64,000 bases of DNA from Desulfobacter sp. (GTDB lineage: Bacteria; Desulfobacterota; Desulfobacteria; Desulfobacterales; Desulfobacteraceae). Location: the NCBI GenBank assembly GCA_028768545.1, contig CP054838.1:387501-451500 (forward strand). Reading direction: 5' to 3'. A program made the translations under genes and the position numbers. Positions 35,855 through 46,023 of the stretch are shown here, piece after piece. The stretch's first letter is position 1; every line of letters starts with the position of its first letter. Under the pieces are notes generated by a model, which ran no database searches, had not been told where the DNA came from, and saw nothing but the letters and a program-made list of their open reading frames with translations.

Positions 35855-37483
35855 TCAACACTCGTTCCGGTCGAGAATATCGCGAATGGTCCTTGAAAAT
35901 TTATCCATGGAATAGGGTTTTTGAAGAAATCCGTGACACCCTTTTCCCAAAAGGGTTTCAACCTCTTCATCCACGGTAAACCCGGTGGAGACCAGGACCT
36001 TAACCTCCGGAGAAATCTCTCGAATCTTGAAAAAAGCCTCTTTGCCGTCCATGACAGGCATGATCAAATCCAGGACCACAAGCGCAATTTCGCTGTGACC
36101 GGCCCTGACCATTTCCACCGCTTCCAGTCCGTTCCGGGCCAAAATTGGGGTATACCCCAATTTTTCCAAAAAAGCGTTTCCCAGGGTTAAAATCTCCTCT
36201 TCATCCTCCACAAGAAGGATGGTTTCACTCCCCCTGGGCATGAGTTCAAACCGGGGGTCTTTTTCCGTTTCGGTTTCAGGCGCAGACCGTCCCGAGCCCG
36301 GCAGGCAGACCCTGAAGGCAGACCCTTCCCCTTTTTGGCTGTCCACCGTAATAAACCCGCCATGGTTTTTGACAATGCCGAATACCGTTGACAGTCCCAG
36401 CCCCCTACCTTTGGTATCTCCCGCGGCTTTAGTGGAAAAAAACGGGTCAAATATTTTATTTTGAATGGTTTCATCCATCCCAATCCCTGTATCTTTGACC
36501 AGGATCTCAACATAGGGACCCGGCGCAATTTCAAAGTGAAACCCGTGATTTTCCCCTATCTTAAGATTACGGGTCTGGATGGTCAGCACCCCGCCGTCAA
36601 CCATGGCCTGGGAGGCATTGACCAAAAGGTTGAGCACCACCTGTTCCAGCTGGGAATGGTCACCGTCCACTGAAAAAAGAGTGTCTGCCAGATCAGCCTG
36701 AATTTGAATATCCTTTTGGCCGGGCTGAAAAACATTCAAGGCAATGGAAACCACCTGATTGATGTCCAGCATGGTAATCTGGTATTTCCCTCCCCGGGCA
36801 AACCCCAGAAGGCGGCTGGTCAGATCCGCCCCTGTTTTCACCAGCTTGCCCATCTGCCTTAAATGCCCGCCCACCTTTTCGGGCCGGTTCAGATTAACCC
36901 GCATCAGGGAAATATGGCCCTGGATCCCCATGAGCAGATTGTTGAAATCATGGGAAACGCCCCCTGCAAGCACGCCAATGGCTTCCATTTTTTCCGCCTG
37001 CCGGGACTGAATCTGGACAGCGTTGAACTCGGTGATATCCGAGGCCGTGACCAAGGTCCCTTTGTCTGGATTGTCCGGATCCATCCAGGAGGTCCTGATC
37101 CGGCAGTCAAAGGTGGTGGTGTCCGCCCTGGACAGCCGAGTCTCCGTCATTGCCTCGCCCAGACGGTTCATTTTTGAATTTAAAAATGCGGCCACCCGGT
37201 CATAGGCCTTTTGGGTGGGATAGAGAATACGGCCAGCCTTGCCTTCAAGGCTGCCGTCACCATATCCGGTCATGGCATAAAATTTTTGATTGGCCCAAAG
37301 AATAATCCCCTGTCTTACAATGCAAAGCCCTATGGGCGCCCGGGAAAGGAATGCTGACATATCCTCAGCTAAGAGGGCACCTGCACCCATGGAGGGGGAA
37401 GAATCAGTTGCCGGAGCAGAATCAGCCTGTGTTGATTTGTTTGTTTGATCCCCTGTTGACATGAAAACCGACGTTATCCTCAT
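35855..37483 (-). CDS. hybrid sensor histidine kinase with PAS and receiver domains
   Basis: A 542-residue soluble kinase: a PAS domain (about 40-155), a HisKA domain with His178 in GGVSHDFNNLL, a HATPase domain (DTGIGMD, GRGLGLSTVFGI) and a C-terminal receiver with phospho-acceptor Asp472 (VVLDLIMPVMDG). There is no membrane helix, so it senses a cytoplasmic signal or a partner. The true start may be the ATG eight codons in. No separate response regulator lies beside it. Confidence 0.92.
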   Translation of the reverse strand: MRITSVFMSTGDQTNKSTQADSAPATDSSPSMGAGALLAEDMSAFLSRAPIGLCIVRQGIILWANQKFYAMTGYGDGSLEGKAGRILYPTQKAYDRVAAFLNSKMNRLGEAMTETRLSRADTTTFDCRIRTSWMDPDNPDKGTLVTASDITEFNAVQIQSRQAEKMEAIGVLAGGVSHDFNNLLMGIQGHISLMRVNLNRPEKVGGHLRQMGKLVKTGADLTSRLLGFARGGKYQITMLDINQVVSIALNVFQPGQKDIQIQADLADTLFSVDGDHSQLEQVVLNLLVNASQAMVDGGVLTIQTRNLKIGENHGFHFEIAPGPYVEILVKDTGIGMDETIQNKIFDPFFSTKAAGDTKGRGLGLSTVFGIVKNHGGFITVDSQKGEGSAFRVCLPGSGRSAPETETEKDPRFELMPRGSETILLVEDEEEILTLGNAFLEKLGYTPILARNGLEAVEMVRAGHSEIALVVLDLIMPVMDGKEAFFKIREISPEVKVLVSTGFTVDEEVETLLGKGCHGFLQKPYSMDKFSRTIRDILDRNEC

Positions 37484-37555
37484 TTCTATAAATTGACGAA
37501 AGTGCAGATAGTCTGGTAAGTATAGCAGACTTTTTTTACTAAGGCCCGGAAAAAA

Positions 37556-39139
37556 ATGAACCCCATATCCCGATTATCCATTCTTTTGCCCTATTTTCCC
37601 GCCCTGGTTTCGGGTATGCTGCTGACCCTTGCCTTTCCGGATCACGCCCTATACCCTGTGGCCTTTTTTGCCCTGGTCCCCCTTTGGACATCCATGGCAT
37701 CCATGGGCCCGCGCCAGGCCTTTTCTGCCGGCATGGTAACAGGCGTTTCCCATTTTTTAACCCTGATCTACTGGATTGTTCCCTGCCTGACCCGGTTCGG
37801 CAACCTCAATATTGGCCTAAGCCTGGCCTGCCTGGTGCTGCTCAGCCTCTATCTTGCCCTTTACACTGGCGGTTTTGCCTATATTTTAAACAAACTGGCC
37901 CCGCGGCCCTGGCTGGCCCCGTTCTGGGGCGGAACGGTCTGGGTGGGGCTGGAATTCATCCGGTCCCACGCCCTGACCGGGTTTCCCTGGGGCGTTCTGG
38001 GATACACCCAGTCTCCCAACATAGGTTTAGTCCAAATGGCCGACCTGACAGGGGTGCTGGGCATCTCCTTTGTGCTTCTGCTCTCCAACGGGATCTTGGC
38101 CCAGGCCTGGCTGGCCCTTGGGCCCCAAAACAGAATAAAATCGATTGTCCAAGAACAGAGAGGCGCCTGGATCTTTTCTCTTGTATTGGGAATCTTCCTG
38201 GTTGCAGGCGCCCATGCATATGGATTTTTCCGGCTGCCCCATGTTCAGACATGGATAAAATCAGCCCCGCACACAAAAATTTCAGTGGTCCAGGGCAATA
38301 TTGAACAGGATCAAAAATGGGACAAGGCGTTCAAGGATTTTACTTTGGACCGGTATACATCCCTTTCCCTGAAGGCCTGCCCTGCAGACCTCATTGTATG
38401 GCCCGAGACGGCACTTCCCTTTTATTACGGCAGGGACCCGGTCTATTCCAGCCGGGTGGACCAGCTGATACGACAGACCCGCACCCATTTTCTTCTGGGC
38501 AGCCCGGCTGTTGACAGCCAAAAAGAGAGCATTTCATATTACAATAGGGCCTATATGCTCAACCCCCTGTCCATGGTCACAGGCACCTATGATAAAACCC
38601 ATCTGGTTCCGTTTGGGGAATATGTGCCTTTCCAGAATCTGTTCTGGTTTGTAAAAAAGCTCACCCAGGCGGCCGGCAATTTTTCCCAAGGCAGAACAGG
38701 GGCGGTTCCCCTAAATTTTAAACCCCATAAAACCGGGGTGCTCATCTGCTTTGAAATCCTCTTTCCCGATATTTCAAGGGCCTTTGTCCAAAACGGGGCA
38801 GACATTCTCACCACCATCACCAATGATGCCTGGTTCGGCCAAACCTCGGCACCGGCCCAGCATTTTTCCTTTGGGGTGCTCAGGGCGGTTGAAAATAGAA
38901 GATCCCTTGTCAGGGCCGCCAATACCGGGATTTCAGGTTTCATAGATCCTTCAGGAAAAATCCTTTTGGCCACCCAGCTTTTTGTCCCTGCTGCAGCAAC
39001 CCAAGACCTGCCGGCCCTGTCAAACATCACCTTTTATACCCGCCACGGTGATCTGATCGGTATTTTCGCCCTGGTTGCAATGGCCATGGGTTTTATGATA
39101 AAACCCATTAAAAATAAATTTAGGAGACTTGGACAATGA
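37556..39139 (+). CDS. lnt: apolipoprotein N-acyltransferase
   Basis: Adds the third acyl chain to lipoproteins in the inner membrane. The 527-residue protein has several N-terminal membrane helices, then a periplasmic nitrilase-like domain with the catalytic triad Glu284 (VWPETALPF), Lys347 (TYDKTHLVPFGEY) and Cys398 (GVLICFE). It ends with a last helix. Its stop overlaps the prfB ATG (ATGA). It serves the many lipoproteins of the organism, including those at 46-53 kb. Confidence 0.95.
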   Translation: MNPISRLSILLPYFPALVSGMLLTLAFPDHALYPVAFFALVPLWTSMASMGPRQAFSAGMVTGVSHFLTLIYWIVPCLTRFGNLNIGLSLACLVLLSLYLALYTGGFAYILNKLAPRPWLAPFWGGTVWVGLEFIRSHALTGFPWGVLGYTQSPNIGLVQMADLTGVLGISFVLLLSNGILAQAWLALGPQNRIKSIVQEQRGAWIFSLVLGIFLVAGAHAYGFFRLPHVQTWIKSAPHTKISVVQGNIEQDQKWDKAFKDFTLDRYTSLSLKACPADLIVWPETALPFYYGRDPVYSSRVDQLIRQTRTHFLLGSPAVDSQKESISYYNRAYMLNPLSMVTGTYDKTHLVPFGEYVPFQNLFWFVKKLTQAAGNFSQGRTGAVPLNFKPHKTGVLICFEILFPDISRAFVQNGADILTTITNDAWFGQTSAPAQHFSFGVLRAVENRRSLVRAANTGISGFIDPSGKILLATQLFVPAAATQDLPALSNITFYTRHGDLIGIFALVAMAMGFMIKPIKNKFRRLGQ

Positions 39140-40234
39140 GTTTAGAATTTAAACAGATTATTTCATCCATTACTGCCAAAGCCAACAAACTCAAGGAGTA
39201 TCTTTGACCTTCCTGTCAAGGAAAGACGGCTTAGGGAACTTGAACTGCTCATTGCCAAACAAGATTTCTGGGACAATGCTGACAAGGCTACCTCACTTTT
39301 AAAAGAACGCACTGCCATATCCGGCCTCATTGAGACCTGCAATACCATATTCACGGAAATAGAAGATGCCGAAGTCCTGTTGGAGCTGGCCCGGGAAGCC
39401 TCTGACAAGGAAATAGAACAAGAGGCCGGCGACCTTCTGACAGCCATTGAAAAAAAAATCAAGCGGTTCTCCGTGGAAATCACCCTGGACAATGAAGATG
39501 ATTCACGGGATGCCATTGTTTCCATCAACGCGGGAGCCGGCGGAACCGACTCCCAGGACTGGACGGAAATGCTGTTCAGGATGTACACCCGGTGGATCGA
39601 CAAAAAAGGATACAAGTGCCAGATCATTGATTACCAGGTGGGGGATGAAGCCGGGATCAAAGGGGCCACCCTCCATGTGACCGGAGAAAACTGCTTTGGA
39701 TTCATGAAGGTGGAATCAGGGGTGCACCGGCTGGTGAGGATTTCACCCTTTAATGCCGGGGGAAAGCGTCAGACCTCCTTTGCCGCCGTGTTTGTCTATC
39801 CTGAAATCAAAGATGAAATCATCATTGATGTTGATGAGGGGGATTTGCGCATTGATGTATACCGGGCCAGCGGGGCCGGCGGCCAGCATGTGAACAAGAC
39901 CAGTTCTGCGGTCCGGATCACCCACCTGCCCACAGGGGTGGTGGTCCAATGCCAGCAGGAGCCGTCCCAGCACCGGAACAAAGAAATTGCCATGAAGGTG
40001 CTCAAATCAAGGCTCTACCAGCTGGAAAAACAAAAACAGGACAAAAAGATGCAGAACCTCCACGACGGCAAGGATGATATTGCCTGGGGAAGCCAGATCC
40101 GTTCCTATGTGCTCCATCCCTACCGCATGGTCAAAGACCATAGAATTGATCTTGAAATCGGAGATGTAGACCGGGTATTGAACGGCGACCTGGACCCCTT
40201 TATCGAAGGGGTGCTCTTGTCCGGGTCAAAATAG
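39136..40234 (+). CDS. prfB: peptide chain release factor 2, with programmed +1 frameshift
   Basis: RF2 ends translation at UAA and UGA. The first 23 codons (39136-39204) run to an in-frame TGA at 39205-39207. The site reads AAGGAGTATCTTTGACC: an internal Shine-Dalgarno, the slippery CTT and the weak TGA C, the classic autoregulatory frameshift. After a +1 slip, decoding resumes at GAC (39206) and runs to 40234. The product is 365 residues, the same as E. coli RF2. The GGQ motif is in GAGGQHVNKTSS. It overlaps lnt and abuts the HD gene. Confidence 0.96.
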
Positions 40235-40822
40235 ATGAGGTCAATCTCCCCGGTCAGGCAAGCGGCCCAATCCATAGATCCCTTGACTGTTATCGAGCAA
40301 TTCTACGACAAAGGCTCTCCTTTGTATCAGCTTTTGGTGGATCACTCAGAAAAGGTGGCCCAAAAAAGCCTTGAGATTGCTCATAACCTTGCCCATCTGG
40401 ATCCTGACCTGGCCTTTATTGAAACGGCAGCCATGCTCCATGACATCGGTGTTATAAAAACATCCGCCCCTTCCATTGGATGCACAGGAAAATCACCCTA
40501 TATCTGCCACGGATATCTGGGACGTAACATGCTCGACTCTCTGGGTCTGCCCACGGCCTTTGGCCTTGTTGCCGAGCGCCACACCGGGGCAGGCATCAGC
40601 AAAAACAATATTTTACAGGCAAACCTGCCCCTACCTCCCAGGGATATGAAACCTCTGACACTGGAGGAGAAAATCATCTGCTGTGCAGATAAATTCTTTT
40701 CCAAAAGCCCAAAAAAGAAAAAGACCCTCATGACCCGGGAAAAAATCATTGACGAGCTTTTCAAGATCAATCCCGGACATGCCCGTCGCTTTTCATCCTG
40801 GGCAGAACGATTCAACCTGTAA
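40235..40822 (+). CDS. HDIG-type HD-domain protein
   Basis: A 195-residue predicted metal-dependent phosphohydrolase. HSEKVAQKSLEIA and AAMLHDIGVIKT carry the His/Asp metal ligands, ERHTGAG a further His, and EKIICCADKFFSKSP the final Asp. The substrate is unknown. Its ATG directly follows the prfB stop, so lnt-prfB-HD form one transcript ending at the hairpin that follows. Confidence 0.83.
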   Translation: MRSISPVRQAAQSIDPLTVIEQFYDKGSPLYQLLVDHSEKVAQKSLEIAHNLAHLDPDLAFIETAAMLHDIGVIKTSAPSIGCTGKSPYICHGYLGRNMLDSLGLPTAFGLVAERHTGAGISKNNILQANLPLPPRDMKPLTLEEKIICCADKFFSKSPKKKKTLMTREKIIDELFKINPGHARRFSSWAERFNL

Positions 40823-40857
40823 AAAACCTGCAGATCCCAGAGGACCTGCAGATTTTT
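40821..40857. terminator. bidirectional rho-independent terminator
   Basis: Self-complementary CTGCAG arms (40828-40833 and 40846-40851), extended by an inner TCC/GGA pairing, form a stem. A T5 run (40853-40857) follows on the plus strand, and an A6 run (40821-40826) gives T6 on the minus strand. It sits between the convergent HD gene and the porin-like gene and can serve both. Confidence 0.7.
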
Positions 40858-40886
40858 CCTAAAACGATATTCTCTTCTGGCCGGAA

Positions 40887-41936
40887 TTAAAAATTAATCT
40901 GCCATTTGACGCCTGCGTAAACCGTATCAGCCTCTTCAACACCGTCCTTATCCCTGTCTTTATCAATCCTGCCCACCTCGGGCACAAAAAAGACGCCGGG
41001 TGCCAGGGTCACGGTGGACTGTAAATAATAGGCCACCGTATCATCCTTGGCATAATTAAGATGGTCTATTTCCGCAGCCACATATCCATACCCCGCCTCA
41101 AAGGAAAACCGCTCATTGAGCATAAATCCGGCGGCAACCATGACACCGTAGGCATCATTATCCTCAAGGGTGCCTGCCACAACCTGGGGATCCCCGTCAG
41201 GAGAGCAGTTAAAATCATAGGGCCCCACATTTTGACCCGTCCAGATGTCTCCCCCGAGATAAGCTGAACCCAACCGAACCTGGCCCCCAAGGGCAAGGAT
41301 ATAGGAATCCACATCATAGGTTCTTAAACTTGAGGTGTCAGTCAGCTCATAGGTTTGATACCCCCCTGCAAGCTCAAGATACCCAGATTTCAGGTCAAGC
41401 CGGTATTTGGCCTCTATTTTGGGCAGTTTGACCTCCTGACTGCTGTTGGCCAGTCCCAGATCGCCGGTATCCGGCTGGACAGCCGCCACCTTAAAGTTGC
41501 CAAAGGTGAGCTGAAGCATGGGCTGACGTTTGGCATCCACGTGGCCGTAAGGATCCATCCCTGCATCCGTTCCATATACCTGGTTGCTCAAGGCAAAATT
41601 CAATGGAGAATCCGTCTGTCCGATCAAAAGTTTTCCAGACCCGAAATGCCACTCTCCGTACAAATGCCGAATGTTTGCATTGCCGCCTGACGCACCGTAT
41701 TCAAACCGGCCCACCAGTTCGTCGCTGACCTTGACATTGGCCCCGATACGGGAATTGCTCTGGAGGCTGTGGCTCAGATTGGTGGAGGATGCACTGCCCG
41801 TGTCCACATCCTCATAAAAGGTCTGAACCCTGGCATTTCCGTAAAAATTCCAGTCTGCGGCAAAAGCGGTGCCCGAAGCTAAAATCCAAAGCACCAGGAA
41901 AATCCCGCCTATCCCTGTTAATCCCTTCTGTTTCAT
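40887..41936 (-). CDS. porin-like outer-membrane beta-barrel protein
   Basis: A 349-residue exported protein. A cleavable signal peptide ends at SGTAFA before ADWNFYGNARVQTF. The rest is alternating beta-strand sequence with many glycines and aromatic residues, and the last residue is Phe (KWQINF), as in outer-membrane barrels. No specific porin family can be named. The barrel resembles the trimeric porin-like proteins common in sulfate reducers. It stands alone on the minus strand. Confidence 0.65.
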   Translation of the reverse strand: MKQKGLTGIGGIFLVLWILASGTAFAADWNFYGNARVQTFYEDVDTGSASSTNLSHSLQSNSRIGANVKVSDELVGRFEYGASGGNANIRHLYGEWHFGSGKLLIGQTDSPLNFALSNQVYGTDAGMDPYGHVDAKRQPMLQLTFGNFKVAAVQPDTGDLGLANSSQEVKLPKIEAKYRLDLKSGYLELAGGYQTYELTDTSSLRTYDVDSYILALGGQVRLGSAYLGGDIWTGQNVGPYDFNCSPDGDPQVVAGTLEDNDAYGVMVAAGFMLNERFSFEAGYGYVAAEIDHLNYAKDDTVAYYLQSTVTLAPGVFFVPEVGRIDKDRDKDGVEEADTVYAGVKWQINF

Positions 41937-42251
41937 AATCCCCCCTTGATTTGTTTGTTGGTGAAATTAATATTGGCTCTGTTTTGAAAATGTCTTGTCG
42001 TCAATAAAACCGTGAAATTGAACCTCTTTCGATTAGAATCTGTTTTACCCATATCACATCCCCCAAAGATTTTCAGCCTTTTTTCCGGCAAAACTCTTTA
42101 CCTATAAGAGGGGCTTGTCTGAGTTTTTTTATCTCCAGACAAAAACCGGGGCATTTTAGTCCTTATTTTCATTGATCTTGAATAATCACCCCCTGATTGT
42201 TATTGTATAAGGATACCATACCAACCTGGAAGAAAAAAAGCGGAGGAATTA
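41937..42251. other. intergenic region between divergent porin-like and alcohol dehydrogenase genes
   Basis: About 315 A+T-rich bases that should hold the promoters of both genes. On the plus strand TTGAAT near 42178 and TATTGT about 17 bases later could be a weak promoter for the dehydrogenase, whose ribosome site (GGAGG) is clear. No conserved operator or RNA element stands out. Confidence 0.4.
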
Positions 42252-43415
42252 ATGGCCAGGGCCATTGAAAACCTGAGAAAATTTGTTGCCCCGGAGATCA
42301 TTTTCGGCAATGGATCAAGATTTCTGGCAGGGGAATACTGCAAAAAATTTTATATTCAAAGGCCCATGGTTGTGACGGATCAAGGCGTGATTGATGCGGG
42401 CTGGGCCGGCCAGGTGAAAAAAAGCCTGCTCGAACACGGCATTGAGCCGGTCATCTTTTCAAAGGTTTCCCCCAACCCCAGACAGACTGAGGTCATGGAC
42501 GGGGCCGGCCAATACCTGGACCAAGGATGCGATGCCATTCTGGCTGTGGGCGGCGGCTCTCCCATGGACTGCGCCAAGGGCATCGGCATTGTGGTTTCCA
42601 ACAACGGGCATATCCTGGACTACCAGGGGGTGGACCGGATCAGTGCGCCTCTGCCGCCCATGATCTTTATCCCGACAACGGCCGGGTCCTCCGCAGATGT
42701 TTCCCAGTTCTGCATCATCAACAATACCCGTGAACAGGTTAAAATCTCCATTATCAGCAAAATCATCATTCCGGATATTGCCTTGATCGACCCTGAAACC
42801 ACCCTGACCATGGATCCCTATTTAACCGCCTGTACCGGCATGGATGCCATGGCCCATGCAATTGAAGCCTTTGTGTCCACGGCCGGATCAAAAATCACCG
42901 ATGTCCATGCCCTTGAGGCCATGCGCCTGCTTTCCACCCACCTGCCCATGATCACAAAACAGCCCACTGACATGGAAACAAGGGAAAATATCATGCTGGC
43001 CTCAATGGAGGCCGGGCTTGCCTTTTCCAATGCCGTCCTGGGTGCGGTTCATGCCATGGCCCACAGCCTGGGCAGTTTTCTGGACCTGCCCCATGGGGAG
43101 TGCAATTCCCTGCTTCTGAAGCATGTCATCAATTTCAACTATGGTGCGGTCCCTGAAAAGTTCAATCGCATTGCCCAGACAATTGGGGTAAATACCCGGA
43201 AGATGAATCAGGAACAGATCAAAACAGCCTTGTTTGAAAAAATCAGATGCATGCGCTTTGATCTGGGCATTTCCAAAAGTCTTGGCCAGGTCAATGTAAG
43301 GCCTGTTGATATCCCCAGCCTTGCGGACAAAGCAATGAACGACGCCTGCCTTCTCACCAATCCACGGTCGGCGGATAAAAGGGATATAGAGATTATTTAT
43401 GAAGACGCGCTCTGA
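42252..43415 (+). CDS. iron-containing (type III) alcohol dehydrogenase
   Basis: A 387-residue NAD(P)-dependent oxidoreductase interconverting alcohols and aldehydes. It has the nucleotide motif GGGSPMDCAKG (100-110) and the metal ligands Asp198, His202, His267 and His281. A good ribosome site (GCGGAGGAATTA) precedes the ATG. The substrate range cannot be predicted; ethanol, propanediol or butanol are all known for the family. The following kinase frame begins 17 bases before its stop. Confidence 0.93.
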   Translation: MARAIENLRKFVAPEIIFGNGSRFLAGEYCKKFYIQRPMVVTDQGVIDAGWAGQVKKSLLEHGIEPVIFSKVSPNPRQTEVMDGAGQYLDQGCDAILAVGGGSPMDCAKGIGIVVSNNGHILDYQGVDRISAPLPPMIFIPTTAGSSADVSQFCIINNTREQVKISIISKIIIPDIALIDPETTLTMDPYLTACTGMDAMAHAIEAFVSTAGSKITDVHALEAMRLLSTHLPMITKQPTDMETRENIMLASMEAGLAFSNAVLGAVHAMAHSLGSFLDLPHGECNSLLLKHVINFNYGAVPEKFNRIAQTIGVNTRKMNQEQIKTALFEKIRCMRFDLGISKSLGQVNVRPVDIPSLADKAMNDACLLTNPRSADKRDIEIIYEDAL

Positions 43416-45126
43416 TGACAAGCCCGTAAAACGGCCCATGGATAAATCCATTGCAAAACTCATGGGTCTGGGGGAGCGGTCTGTGCAGAAAAGCTATTAT
43501 CCCCAGCTCCAAAAAAAATAAAAGAGCTTGAAACCAGCGAGGCAAGGTATCGACTCCTGGCTGAAAATATTTCAGATGTCATCTGGATGCTGGACCTTGA
43601 TTTTTCCATTGTCTACATCAGCCCCTCCATTCAGAAGATGAGCGGATTTGGCCCGGAAGAGCTTACCGGCCGATCTTTTACACAACTTTTGGAGCCGGAT
43701 CACGCAAGGCGGTTCACCCAAGAGATTACCCAAGAACTTGAGCACCCGAACGGCACCAAAGAAGGGGTCAGGGAAATGGAACTCTGTCAGCTCAACAAAG
43801 CGGGCACCAGCACATGGATCGAAATCCGGGTCTCTCTGGTGTCCAGCGAAGATGGGCCAAACAAAAAAATATTGGGCATTTCAAGGGATATTACCGAGAG
43901 AAAAGAGGCTGAAAAAGAAAAAAAACAGATGGAAAGCCAATTATTCCAGGCCCAGAAAATGGAATCCATCGGCACCCTGGCCGGGGGAGTTGCCCATGAT
44001 TTCAACAATTTACTCACGGTGATCAACGGGTATGCCGAACTCATCCAGGCCAAGCTGGAAGAGGACCACCCCCTGACCCCCAAAGTCCAGGCCATCTCCC
44101 ATGCCGGCCAAAGGGCCGAAAACCTGACCCGGCAACTTTTGGCCTTCAGCCGGAAACAAATATTCAAACCTGAAATTATCAGCCTCAACCAGACCATCAA
44201 ATCCATGGACCAGATGCTCCGCAGGCTCATCGGCGAAGACATCCATGTCCAAACCATTGCCTCAAAGGGGATTGGCCCCATTTCAGCCGACCAGAACCAG
44301 ATTGAACAGGTATTTACCAATCTGATCGTCAACGCAAGAGATGCGCTTTCAGGCCCGGGCAGTGACAAAATTAAAAAACGGATCACCATTGAGACAGGAG
44401 AAACCCTGCTCAATCTTAAGGAGGCCCAAAAAAGGGGGCTGGATCAGGAAGGAAAATATATTTTTTTCTCGGTATCTGACAATGGTCAGGGCATGGATCT
44501 GGAGACCCAAAAACGGATTTTTGAACCCTTTTTCACCACAAAATCCAAATACCAGGGCACAGGACTGGGCATGGCCATGATTTACGGGATTATAAAACAA
44601 AACAAGGGAAGCATCCGGGTATATTCAGAGCCAAACCAGGGCAATGTGTTTAAAATCTATTGGCCGGCATCTTCTCCCAAAAAAACCCTTCCGGCCAGAG
44701 ATTGTCCCCCCGAAAATAAAAAAAAGCCTGGCCGGCGATGAATCTATTTTATTGGTGGAGGATGATCCCAGCGTATTGAATTTTGCGTCAAACGCCTTAC
44801 CCCCTCTGGGCTATGAGGTTCACCTGGCCGAAAACGGAAAAATTGCCCTGGCATGGATCGAGAGCCGAATAGAACAAAAAAGGCCCCTGCCCGATCTAGT
44901 GGTCACGGATCTGATCATGCCCGAACTTGGGGGAAAGGCCTTTATTCAACAGGCAAAAACATATGTTCCCGGGATCAAGGTTATTTTTGTATCCGGCCAC
45001 ACCGACCATCATATTGTCCACAACGGGATGCTGGATCCGGGGGTGACCTTTCTTCAAAAACCCTATTCCCCAAACCTCCTGGCCGAAAAAATCAGAGAGG
45101 TCCTCTCAACTTCTGGACCCGGATAA
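43399..45126 (+). pseudogene. PAS hybrid histidine kinase, broken by two frameshifts
   Basis: The start (MKTRSDDKPVKRPMDK) overlaps the dehydrogenase end. At an A8 run (43511-43518) the frame stops at TAA; one more A would continue as KIKELETSEARYRLLAEN. The middle frame carries PAS, the HisKA motif GGVAHDFNNLLTV and HATPase motifs (DNGQGMD, GTGLGMAMIYG), then ends at 44741. The receiver domain (LLVEDDPSVL, VVTDLIMPELGG, LQKPYSPN) is in another frame to 45126. Its shift lies between about 44670 and 44720, where several A and C runs occur. Combined length would suit a normal soluble hybrid kinase. Confidence 0.78.
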
Positions 45127-45136
45127 AAAATTTTTT

Positions 45137-45685
45137 TTATGCTTTTCCCCGGATCCGGTTCTCAAAGCTGAGCAAATCAGAATATTTGGTCTCTATCTGC
45201 TCTTTTTCCCTTTGCATTTTGTCCCTGGTTCTGTTCAGCCGGGTCAGGATGACACGATAAAACCCCTTTTTGATGGTCTCCACAAGATGGCCGTCCTCAA
45301 GGTTCTCAGTCACGGACATGTCCATGCAAAGACAGATTCCCCGTGTTTTTGATACCACGGATGCTGTTCTTGGAATCCCTTCCAGCACGCTCATCTCCCC
45401 GAAGATTTCTCCGGGCTTTGAAAAGGTGGCCACAATTTCATGGTTTTGAATCACGTCAAACTGTCCTTTGACCACCCAGAAGGACCAGCAGTCAAAATCC
45501 CCCTCTTGGATCACGGTTTCCCCTGCCTCGTATTGGCAGAGTTTGGCAATACGAGCGTGATAATCCCCATCTGCGAGCAATAATTTTTTAATCTCTTTGC
45601 AAGAAAGATCGTCAAAAACCATGAACTTTCTAAGCACATTGATCGTCTGATCACTGACCAGATTTGCCTTTAATTTTTTGACCAT
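45137..45685 (-). CDS. cyclic nucleotide-binding-domain protein without HTH
   Basis: A 182-residue protein with a cNMP-binding beta-roll (about 40-140: YEAGETVIQEGDFDCWSFWVVKGQFDVI, PGEIFGEMSVLEGIPRTASVVS). The N- and C-terminal parts are helical and there is no DNA-binding domain. Such proteins are stand-alone sensors or partners of other proteins. Lacking the usual R-T-A-S context in full, nucleotide binding is likely but unproven. It converges with the broken kinase gene. Confidence 0.78.
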   Translation of the reverse strand: MVKKLKANLVSDQTINVLRKFMVFDDLSCKEIKKLLLADGDYHARIAKLCQYEAGETVIQEGDFDCWSFWVVKGQFDVIQNHEIVATFSKPGEIFGEMSVLEGIPRTASVVSKTRGICLCMDMSVTENLEDGHLVETIKKGFYRVILTRLNRTRDKMQREKEQIETKYSDLLSFENRIRGKA

Positions 45686-45712
45686 TAAAATAACTCCGGG
45701 AAGATTAAAATC

Positions 45713-45982
45713 TTACTCTCGGTACCCGATATTATCCAAAAAATGCTGCCGTCTCAGCCGGAAAAGGGATTTGTCCTCGTTGACCAGATAATAGGTTTTC
45801 TGGTTCATCTCATCAAAACATTGATACAACCCCGTATATCCGGGGATATCACCAACATCGCAGACCCGTTCCACATCATCGTTAAATTTTGAACAGACCT
45901 CGGGCCAGTCTTCCTCAACTGCGTTTTTTTCAACCTTTATCTCAAAAGGCTCTTTGACATATTTTGCCTGGATTGCCTTCAT
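45713..45982 (-). CDS. small conserved-looking protein of unknown function
   Basis: An 89-residue acidic cytoplasmic protein (MKAIQAKYVKEPFEIKV start, two cysteines in CSKF and VCDVG). No family recognised. It has its own start with GGAGG upstream (TCACGGAGGTGGTC on the coding strand). It lies 27 bases upstream of the cNMP gene and 41 bases downstream of the lipoprotein gene on the same strand, so it is probably part of that transcript. Confidence 0.6.
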   Translation of the reverse strand: MKAIQAKYVKEPFEIKVEKNAVEEDWPEVCSKFNDDVERVCDVGDIPGYTGLYQCFDEMNQKTYYLVNEDKSLFRLRRQHFLDNIGYRE

Positions 45983-46023
45983 CAGACCACCTCCGTGAAT
46001 AAATACCGGACAAACCGATACTT

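Noticed and set aside
39205..39207. prfB as a pseudogene
   Set aside because: The TGA is in the standard RF2 frameshift site with Shine-Dalgarno and CTT TGA C context, and the length matches RF2 exactly.
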